From positions 1 through 10,901 of the forward strand of contig CAKQTE010000059.1 of NCBI GenBank assembly GCA_934276485.1: a stretch of DNA of 10,901 nt, written 5' to 3'. This DNA is from an uncultured Spirochaetales bacterium (lineage in GTDB: Bacteria > Spirochaetota > Spirochaetia > Sphaerochaetales > Sphaerochaetaceae). Under the pieces are notes generated by a model, which saw only the letters and a list, made by a program, of their open reading frames with translations, ran no database searches and was not told the DNA's origin. The position numbers and the translations under genes are program-made. Of this stretch, positions 5,690 through 10,901 are shown piece after piece (positions within the stretch are counted from its first letter, which is position 1; each line of letters begins with the position of its first letter).

Positions 5690-7777
5690 TCAAACGTAGA
5701 ACAACATCTCTCCATATGTTGGATAAGGCCATTCTTTCTGATCAACAATCAATTCAAGTGCATCTGCATACTTTCTAACAATTGCCATTGCAGGAAGCAC
5801 CTCGTCTCTATAGCCATGAGCTTGGCTAGAGCCTTCAAGAGATTCTACCTTCTCTGTCTTTTCTGATAGATCTGCAACAGCATCATATAGCTTATCAGTC
5901 AAATCTGTAAGCTTCTCCAATAGTGCTATCTCTGCACTAAGCTTCAAGTTAGGAAGAACCATCTTCTTTGCACTTACACCAGATGCAACCTTGGCAGAAT
6001 ATGCCTCTACTGCAGGTAGAACCTGTCTGTTAATCATATCTGTAAGAGTTAACGCTTCGATATGGACAGTCTTTGAATACTCTTCATTTAGAATCTCCTG
6101 ACGAGAGTGAATCTCGACAGAGTTATAGATTCCAAACTCTGCAAAGAGTTCCATGTTCTTTGGAGAAGAGAGAGTATCATAAGCATCAGGAGCACTCTTG
6201 AGATTTGCAAGCCCTCTTCTTTCAGCTTCAAGCATCCATTCCTCAGAATAGTTATTTCCATTGAATACTATTCTCTTATGCTCCTTGTATGTTCTCTTAA
6301 CCAGCTCTGCAACAGCTTTCTGGAAGTCTTCAGCTCCCACAAGTTCGTTATAGAATTGACGTAGGGAGGATGCAACAATTGTGTTTAATACTGTATTTGG
6401 ACCAGAGACCGAGAAAGATGATCCAAGCATTCTGAATTCAAACTTGTTTCCTGTAAATGCAAATGGACTTGTTCTATTCCTATCTGTTGTATCCTTAGGA
6501 ATTGATGGAAGAACATGTACACCCAGCTGCATTCTCTGCTTAGTCTTTCCATATACAGGCTTTCCTGCAGATAAAGCTTCTAGAATATCAGTTAGCTCAT
6601 CGCCCAAGAACATAGAAACAATAGCAGGAGGGGCCTCCGCAGCTCCTAGTCTATGATCGTTTCCTGCACTTGCAACAGAAACTCTCAACAACTCCTGATA
6701 CTCATCAACAGCCTTTATTACTGCAACCAAAAACAACAAGAATTGTGCATTGTCTTTAGGACTGTCTCCTGGCTCCAATAGATTAAGGCCTGTATCTGTA
6801 CTTAAAGACCAATTGTTATGCTTACCAGAGCCATTTACACCTGCAAATGGCTTCTCGTGCAACAGGCATGCAAAGCCATGCCTATCAGCAATCTTCTTCA
6901 TAAGTTCCATTGTCAATTGATTGTGATCAACTGCAATGTTTGTTGTTGCATAAACAGGAGCAAGCTCATGCTGGCATGGTGCTGCTTCATTGTGAGATGT
7001 CTTTGCATTGATGCCCAATAGCCATAACTCTCTATCAAGATCATGCATATATGCTGCAACACGAGTTCTTAGGGCCCCAAAGTAATGGTCCTCCATCTCC
7101 TGTCCTTTTGGAGAACGTGCACCAATAAGGGTTCTTCCTGTGTAGATCAAATCCTTACGTCTTTCGTAATCTTTCTTGTCAATCAAGAAGTACTCTTGTT
7201 CAGGGCCAACTGTTGTAATGACTCTTTTGACATCTTCATGTCCAAATAGCTTCAAAATCTTTACCGCTTCATTGGAAATTGCTTCCATTGAGCGCAAAAG
7301 CGGTGTCTTTTTATCTAGAACCTCACCTGAATAAGAACAGAAAGCTGTTGGAATACATAGTGTGTCATCCTTAATAAATGCATAGCTAGTTGGATCCCAT
7401 GCTGTATATCCACGAGCTTCGAATGTAGCTCTTAGTCCTCCTGAAGGAAAAGAGGATGCATCAGGCTCTCCTTTGATCAGTTCCTTACCTGAGAACTCTA
7501 GAATAACCTTTCCACCCTCTATTGGAGTAATGAAAGCATCATGCTTTTCAGCTGTCATTCCTGTCATAGGTTGGAACCAATGGGTATAGTGTGTGCAACC
7601 TTTCTCTACTGCCCAATGTTTCATTGCATTGGCAACAGAGTTTGCAACATTTATATCCAGATCCTTGCCTTCCGCAATGGTTCTTTTGAGTGCTTTATAT
7701 ACATCTTTAGGGAGTCTTTCTCTCATTGTTTCATCATTGAATACCAATGAGCCGAAGTAATCAGTTACAATTTCCAT
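5690..7777 (-). CDS. glnN: Type III glutamine synthetase (GlnN)
   Basis: A 695-residue cytoplasmic enzyme making glutamine from glutamate, ammonia and ATP. The size (about 700 residues, against about 450 for GlnA) and sequence are those of type III enzymes of Bacteroides, clostridia, spirochaetes and cyanobacteria. Visible motifs in order: GGLRATFEARGYTAWDPTSY near 112-131 (type III signature), VGPEQEYFLID near 190-200 (metal-binding glutamates), NEAAPCQHELAPVY near 263-276, the HEKPF/NGSGKHNNWSL ATP and glutamate site near 307-325, AGNDHRLGAAEAPPA near 371-385, and NRTSPFAFTGNKFEFRM near 435-451 with the substrate arginines and glutamates. The helical C-terminal extension (about 500-695) is typical of the type. 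GGAGG lies 5 bases before the ATG. It follows the small membrane protein gene by 76 bp with no terminator between, so read-through is possible. No clear nitrogen-control site is visible. Confidence 0.96.
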   Translation of the reverse strand: MEIVTDYFGSLVFNDETMRERLPKDVYKALKRTIAEGKDLDINVANSVANAMKHWAVEKGCTHYTHWFQPMTGMTAEKHDAFITPIEGGKVILEFSGKELIKGEPDASSFPSGGLRATFEARGYTAWDPTSYAFIKDDTLCIPTAFCSYSGEVLDKKTPLLRSMEAISNEAVKILKLFGHEDVKRVITTVGPEQEYFLIDKKDYERRKDLIYTGRTLIGARSPKGQEMEDHYFGALRTRVAAYMHDLDRELWLLGINAKTSHNEAAPCQHELAPVYATTNIAVDHNQLTMELMKKIADRHGFACLLHEKPFAGVNGSGKHNNWSLSTDTGLNLLEPGDSPKDNAQFLLFLVAVIKAVDEYQELLRVSVASAGNDHRLGAAEAPPAIVSMFLGDELTDILEALSAGKPVYGKTKQRMQLGVHVLPSIPKDTTDRNRTSPFAFTGNKFEFRMLGSSFSVSGPNTVLNTIVASSLRQFYNELVGAEDFQKAVAELVKRTYKEHKRIVFNGNNYSEEWMLEAERRGLANLKSAPDAYDTLSSPKNMELFAEFGIYNSVEIHSRQEILNEEYSKTVHIEALTLTDMINRQVLPAVEAYSAKVASGVSAKKMVLPNLKLSAEIALLEKLTDLTDKLYDAVADLSEKTEKVESLEGSSQAHGYRDEVLPAMAIVRKYADALELIVDQKEWPYPTYGEMLFYV

Positions 7778-7853
7778 AGAGTCCTCCAGCCAAATTGTAA
7801 CAAAAAATGAAATAAGAGCACACTTGGAAGTTAAAACTATTGAACAAAATCCA

Positions 7854-8348
7854 TCACTCTTGATAGAAAACTATCTTGTTGCCATTTAGAACAAGTGTTA
7901 AGGCTCTTCCTGTTTTTATGATACTTTCAGAAAAGAACATCAATGCTGGTTCGAAATTGATAGAACCTCGAATTAACCCTGAATCATAATCGAAAGAGGC
8001 CCAAACGCTATCGAATTCAAGTATGATTGACTTGTCTGTTATATATGTGTAACAGCAATCGCTGGAGTATAACAAGGCTTCATCCAGTAGGATTTTATAT
8101 CCACTTTTTGACGCTCTCCATTTGCATCCATCCAGATTGTTCAATAGTCGAGAGTACTCACTGGAATCAATAGGCGTGATATCATTCATCCTCTTGAACT
8201 CTGTGTAGATAAAGACAAATGTCAAAACCAATATTGCAACCAAGAAACAAACCACAAACAGTTTCTTCTTTTCAGACATTTGACTCCAGCCATTCTTGCT
8301 GGAAATACTCTTTCCCTCTTTTTCCTTGTTTTCTTTCATTCCACCCAT
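7854..8348 (-). CDS. Small one-pass membrane protein of unknown function
   Basis: Not recognised. The 164-residue frame has a charged N-terminus (many K, E and S), one transmembrane segment near residues 30-48 (LFVVCFLVAILVLTFVFIY) and a soluble domain of about 115 residues outside the membrane. That domain includes LDGCKW and a CC pair (SSDCCYTY) that could form disulphides, and short alternating hydrophobic strands. The start is uncertain: ATG 8348, ATG 8339 (GGTGG just ahead) and the ATG at MSEKKK (residue 24, with GGAG four bases before it) are all possible, and the last would place the membrane segment at the very N-terminus. It lies between psuG (terminator between) and glnN (no terminator between). 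Type II anchored or a signal-anchor protein fits equally well. Confidence 0.65.
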   Translation of the reverse strand: MGGMKENKEKEGKSISSKNGWSQMSEKKKLFVVCFLVAILVLTFVFIYTEFKRMNDITPIDSSEYSRLLNNLDGCKWRASKSGYKILLDEALLYSSDCCYTYITDKSIILEFDSVWASFDYDSGLIRGSINFEPALMFFSESIIKTGRALTLVLNGNKIVFYQE

Positions 8349-8384
8349 GTCAAAGATGGAATGATCGATATCTTATCATCACAA

Positions 8385-8395
8385 GACGTTACGTC
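8385..8395. promoter_or_regulatory. 11-bp palindrome upstream of the small membrane protein gene
   Basis: GACGT-T-ACGTC is a perfect palindrome in the 96-bp gap before ATG 8348, directly beside a TTGCAG that could be a minus-strand -35 (8401-8396). No good -10 is found at the right spacing, so the promoter itself is not supported. It could be an operator. Confidence 0.35.
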
Positions 8396-8407
8396 CTGCA
8401 AAAAGCT

Positions 8408-8435
8408 AAAAATAACTCTCCCGAAGTCGAGAGAG
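8408..8435 (-). terminator. Rho-independent terminator of the psuK-psuG operon
   Basis: On the minus strand CTCTCTC and GGGAGAG (8435-8416) form a 7-bp stem with one T-G pair and a 6-base loop, followed by TTATTTTT (8415-8408). It begins 9 bases after the psuG stop at 8445. Confidence 0.75.
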
Positions 8436-8444
8436 CTACATGAG

Positions 8445-9356
8445 TTATCTACAATTTTCGATAGCAATGCTGGATGCAAGGCGTGCGTTGTTCAATACTA
8501 GCTGGATATTAGACTCCAAGCTCTGTCCGCCAGTTAGCTTCTGGATCTTATCCAATAGGTATGGTGTTGTTTCCTTACCCTTGATTCCAAGCTTGTTCAT
8601 CTCTTCGATTGCGATATCGATTTCCTTATTGATGTACTCTGGATCCATTGAATACTCTTCTGGAATTGGGTTAGTCACCAATAGACCAGTTGCAGGATAT
8701 AGATCTTTCTGAACGCGCCATATGTCAGAGATCTCCTTTGCGCTATCACATCTCCAAACGACCTTCAAACCACTCTTTCTTGTATAGAAAGCTGGAAGCT
8801 CATCTGTTGTGTATCCAATGACATTGACACCCTTTGTCTCCAAATATTCCATTGTTAGAGGCAAATCCAGGATAGCCTTGGCTCCTGCGCAGATTACCAT
8901 CACACCAGTTTTTGATAGCTCGTCCATATCTGCCGAGATATCCATTGTCTCCTGTGCTCCCCTATGAACACCTCCAATGCCTCCTGTTGCAAAGACATCG
9001 ATTCCAGCAAGAGATGCGATGATCATTGTAGCAGCTACAGTAGTAGCTCCGTCTTCTTTTCTTGCAATGAGAGCTGGGATATCACGACGGGAAGCCTTTG
9101 TAATGGCAGTGCCCTTCTTTCCAAAGTACTCAATCTCATCCTTTGTAAGACCTGCTTTCAATCTGCCTCCGATAATAGCAATGGTTGCAGGAACAGCACC
9201 ACTCTTTCTAACCTCTTCCTCAACCATCAACGCAGTTTCGACGTTTTTAGGATATGGCATACCATGTGAGATAATAGTGCTCTCAAGAGCAACTACTGGA
9301 GCACCCTTTTCCAGTGCTTCACGTACTTCTGGGGATATATCAAGATAGTTCTTCAA
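8445..9356 (-). CDS. psuG: Pseudouridine-5'-phosphate glycosidase (PsuG)
   Basis: A 303-residue cytoplasmic enzyme that reversibly cleaves the C-glycosidic bond of pseudouridine 5'-phosphate, giving uracil and ribose 5-phosphate. Family motifs are clear: ALESTIISHGMPYP (E25), ATIAIIGGRLKAGL (about 57-70), FATGGIGGVHRGAQETMDIS (H131, D139), VICAGAKAILDLPLTMEYLE (K160, the expected Schiff-base lysine) and TNPIPEEY near 225-235. The length matches the family. The start is TTG at 9356: AAGGAG lies 7 bases upstream and the protein then begins KNYLDISPEVREAL as expected. The start overlaps the end of the kinase gene by 17 bp, which implies translational coupling. A terminator follows at once. With the kinase it forms a pseudouridine catabolic operon; no transporter gene is in the window. 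Confidence 0.95.
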   Translation of the reverse strand: MKNYLDISPEVREALEKGAPVVALESTIISHGMPYPKNVETALMVEEEVRKSGAVPATIAIIGGRLKAGLTKDEIEYFGKKGTAITKASRRDIPALIARKEDGATTVAATMIIASLAGIDVFATGGIGGVHRGAQETMDISADMDELSKTGVMVICAGAKAILDLPLTMEYLETKGVNVIGYTTDELPAFYTRKSGLKVVWRCDSAKEISDIWRVQKDLYPATGLLVTNPIPEEYSMDPEYINKEIDIAIEEMNKLGIKGKETTPYLLDKIQKLTGGQSLESNIQLVLNNARLASSIAIENCR

Positions 9357-10269
9357 TTTTTATCTCCTTTGCCAGGCTTTCAACCAGGCCTTTATTCATA
9401 TTACTAGCAATCGTATCACTGCTTTCTGCAGCAACACCTGCAGAAGCAGATGCATACTTTAATGCACTCTTAATATCCATATCGGAGCTTAAAGCAGATA
9501 CAAAACCTGACAAGAACGCGTCTCCGCATCCATTTGTATTGCTGCTATGTACTTTGGCAACCCCAACATGTATAAATTGTGTCTTATCTCTATAATAGGC
9601 ACCTTTGGAGCCTATTGTTGTAATTACAGCTTTAAGACCTTCTGAAATAAGTCTTAAAGATGCTTTATGTATTTCAATTTCATCTTCAGCTGCCATTCCT
9701 GATAGGGTCTCCAATTCCATTCTATTGAGCTTTAGGATATCGATATTTGGAAATGAGGACTTAAGCTTTGGAGCTTTCAATGTCGATACTGCATCGCATG
9801 CAACAATGCCTTTTGCTATTGTTGTTGCTGTCTTTATTGTCTCTTCTGGAAGATTTGCATCTATTACCAAAAACGAAGCCTCTTCCACGACTTTTCTTTT
9901 CTGCAATATGAAATCAGATGTAAGACTATCTGTAACAGCCATATCATTAACAGCCACATGCATATCGCCATTTTCATCTGCAACATATAGATACACACCA
10001 CTTCTACCTTCGGTAATAACAGAGTGTGATATATCCATATATTCATTCATCTCTTTCTGGGCATTATAGCTTAGTACATCTGATCCAAGTGCTGTGATAA
10101 ATGTTACTTTCTCACTTAATTTAGCTAGATTCATGGCAGTGTTGTGTCCAACACCCCCTATGCTGATAGTAACACTCCCTATATTTGAATCCTCTAGGAC
10201 CATGGGATAAAAACATTGTCCTGCAATATCTGTATTGGTAGCGCCTATAACAACTATTGGTTTTCCCAT
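9340..10269 (-). CDS. psuK: PfkB-family carbohydrate kinase, probable pseudouridine kinase
   Basis: A 309-residue ribokinase-like (PfkB) kinase. The N-terminal PVVVIGATNTDI-like strand, ISIGGVGHNTAMNLAKL near 39-55 (PfkB signature 1) and NTNGCGDAFLSGF near 250-262 (signature 2, D256-like catalytic base and anion hole) are all present. Its overlap with psuG makes pseudouridine the likely substrate, phosphorylated to pseudouridine 5'-phosphate for PsuG; other nucleosides or sugars are possible from sequence alone. An upstream ATG (10296) would add nine residues (MCNICDGGN), but GGAGG sits 4 bases before ATG 10269 and family homology starts there. It is the first gene of the operon; a pair of ACGTTAACG sites lies about 170 bp upstream. 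Confidence 0.88.
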   Translation of the reverse strand: MGKPIVVIGATNTDIAGQCFYPMVLEDSNIGSVTISIGGVGHNTAMNLAKLSEKVTFITALGSDVLSYNAQKEMNEYMDISHSVITEGRSGVYLYVADENGDMHVAVNDMAVTDSLTSDFILQKRKVVEEASFLVIDANLPEETIKTATTIAKGIVACDAVSTLKAPKLKSSFPNIDILKLNRMELETLSGMAAEDEIEIHKASLRLISEGLKAVITTIGSKGAYYRDKTQFIHVGVAKVHSSNTNGCGDAFLSGFVSALSSDMDIKSALKYASASAGVAAESSDTIASNMNKGLVESLAKEIKIEELS

Positions 10270-10296
10270 ATTTCCTCCATCACAAATATTACACAT

Positions 10297-10503
10297 TCTC
10301 CCTTTACGAGAAAAGAAATGATGTTATAAAAAACGTCATAAACCAATAAAACATTTAACTTTGCATTTATTGTAGTTGTTATATATAGGGCTAATACAAG
10401 CCACTTTATGGCTTTTGATAACTCTGTCATTTCGACGTTAACGCTGTATTTTTTGATTCTTTTACAAAATATACCACGTTAACGGCCAAATTGAGCCTGT
10501 TTT
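10297..10503. other. Intergenic region upstream of psuK
   Basis: No gene is seen in these 207 bases. They hold the ACGTTAACG pair, a small stem AAGCCA/TGGCTT (10398-10403 and 10409-10414, loop CTTTA), and several AT-rich boxes on the minus strand. The best -10-like box is TATAAC at about 10330-10325, but none has a good -35, so the psuK promoter is not assigned. Confidence 0.5.
10435..10484. promoter_or_regulatory. Pair of ACGTTAACG sites, candidate operators
   Basis: ACGTTAACG occurs at 10435-10443 and 10476-10484. Each contains the perfect 8-bp palindrome CGTTAACG, and the centres are 41 bp apart, close to four helical turns. This is the layout of a regulator binding both sites on one DNA face or looping. 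The regulator is unknown. Confidence 0.45.
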
Positions 10504-10716
10504 CTAAAATCCCAAATAAGACAAGAAAGCATTGCATCCGACAACAACATCGCGATAAGTTGAGTCAAAGTCATCTGTATACCAAGGATCTGCGACATCT
10601 CTATGGATATCTGCAAATTCCAAGAGCTTGTAGATCTTATCTTCTTTCTTGAAGAATGCTTTCATATTCCTGATATTGGCACTATCCATTCCAATTAGAT
10701 AGTGAAGCCTCTCCGT
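10504..10716 (-). pseudogene. C-terminal remnant of a low-molecular-weight protein tyrosine phosphatase
   Basis: About 70 codons match the last third of bacterial LMW tyrosine phosphatases (Wzb/YfkJ/arsenate-reductase fold). RLHYLIGMDSANIRNM resembles the conserved IIxMDxxNxxNL strand-helix, and DVADPWYTDDFDSTYRDV carries the DP(W/Y) loop whose aspartate is the general acid. VVGCNAFLSYL is the closing helix. The usual protein has about 150 residues. The N-terminal half, including the CxGNxCRS phosphate loop with the catalytic cysteine, is missing, and a TAG at 10717-10719 closes the frame just upstream. It cannot be an active phosphatase. An ATG at 10689 could still give a 61-residue peptide, but no ribosome binding site is seen. 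The break lies next to another partial gene end, so a deletion or rearrangement joined the two. Confidence 0.72.
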
Positions 10717-10791
10717 CTAGGAAATAACTTCTATAGATGGAGCTTCCCTCTACCCACACAATTACAAATAATTGCGACCTGTGCGGTTAAA

Positions 10792-10901
10792 TTAAGCTGC
10801 TTTTGCTGAATCTAATAAAGAGAAACGTATCTTTTTGCTATTAGTCCAAACATCATTTTCTTTGTTTAGGGTACAAGCTTTTATGATAGCTAAGGAGGAT
10901 G
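10792..10901 (-). CDS. 3' end of an unidentified minus-strand gene
   Basis: An open frame of 35 codons enters from the right edge and ends at TAA (10792-10794). The peptide includes AIIKACTLNKENDVWTNS and ends LLDSAKAA. Its composition looks like real protein and the frame is open to the edge. I do not recognise the family; a transposase tail was considered but cannot be supported from so short a piece. It lies 75 bp upstream of the phosphatase remnant on the same strand. Confidence 0.5.
   Translation of the reverse strand, partial: SSLAIIKACTLNKENDVWTNSKKIRFSLLDSAKAA

Noticed and set aside
8977..9348. Long + strand frames opposite psuG.
   Set aside because: psuG is certain from its motifs; these are antisense shadows.
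9605..10069. A 154-codon + strand frame opposite psuK.
   Set aside because: It lies wholly within the PfkB kinase gene and has a Ser/Thr/Ile-rich antisense composition.
10891..10901. AAGGAGG followed by ATG at the right edge, looking like a ribosome binding site and start.
   Set aside because: The ATG directly abuts AAGGAGG with no spacing, and the minus-strand frame through it is an open gene end (35 codons to TAA at 10792).
10792..10901. Transposase C-terminus at the right edge.
   Set aside because: The 35 residues show no diagnostic catalytic motif, and no terminal inverted repeats are visible.

Overview
The window reads as a piece of a moderately AT-rich, anaerobic-type bacterial chromosome. 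My best guess is a spirochaete (Sphaerochaeta/Treponema-like). The reasons are two lipoproteins with short relaxed lipoboxes (FISC, FVSC), a type III glutamine synthetase, a small rubredoxin, an M18 aminopeptidase and a pseudouridine-degradation pair. This is inference from gene style; a clostridial host is not excluded.

Layout, left to right. The 3' tail of an unidentified + strand gene (2-58) faces the terminator of a minus-strand multi-pass membrane protein (167-1102). That gene diverges from an M18 aminopeptidase (1161-2492), and the two share about 58 bp holding face-to-face promoters that appear to give leaderless or nearly leaderless mRNAs. A rubredoxin gene (2585-2743) follows, with its own TTGACA promoter inside a 12-bp inverted repeat and a strong terminator after it.

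The most unusual part is 2885-5609. Two unrelated beta-helix-like lipoprotein genes stand head to head. Their signal-peptide codons contain a perfect 15-bp inverted repeat (4034-4048 and 4134-4148) around an 85-bp core rich in palindromes. Neither gene has a convincing start codon, ribosome binding site or basic n-region. This suggests an invertible or cassette-exchange site at the 5' ends of surface lipoprotein genes, comparable in design to the mycoplasma Vsa/Vpma systems. No recombinase is visible, so this stays a hypothesis.

The right half is all minus strand: type III glutamine synthetase glnN (5690-7777), a small one-pass membrane protein (7854-8348), then a psuK-like PfkB kinase and psuG (10269 down to 8445). 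The last two overlap by 17 bp and form a salvage operon turning pseudouridine into uracil and ribose 5-phosphate. Upstream lie two copies of ACGTTAACG with centres 41 bp apart, a probable operator pair. Beyond them are a truncated low-molecular-weight protein tyrosine phosphatase (10504-10716) and the last 35 codons of an unidentified gene (10792-10901). No tRNA, rRNA, CRISPR array or recognisable insertion sequence was seen.
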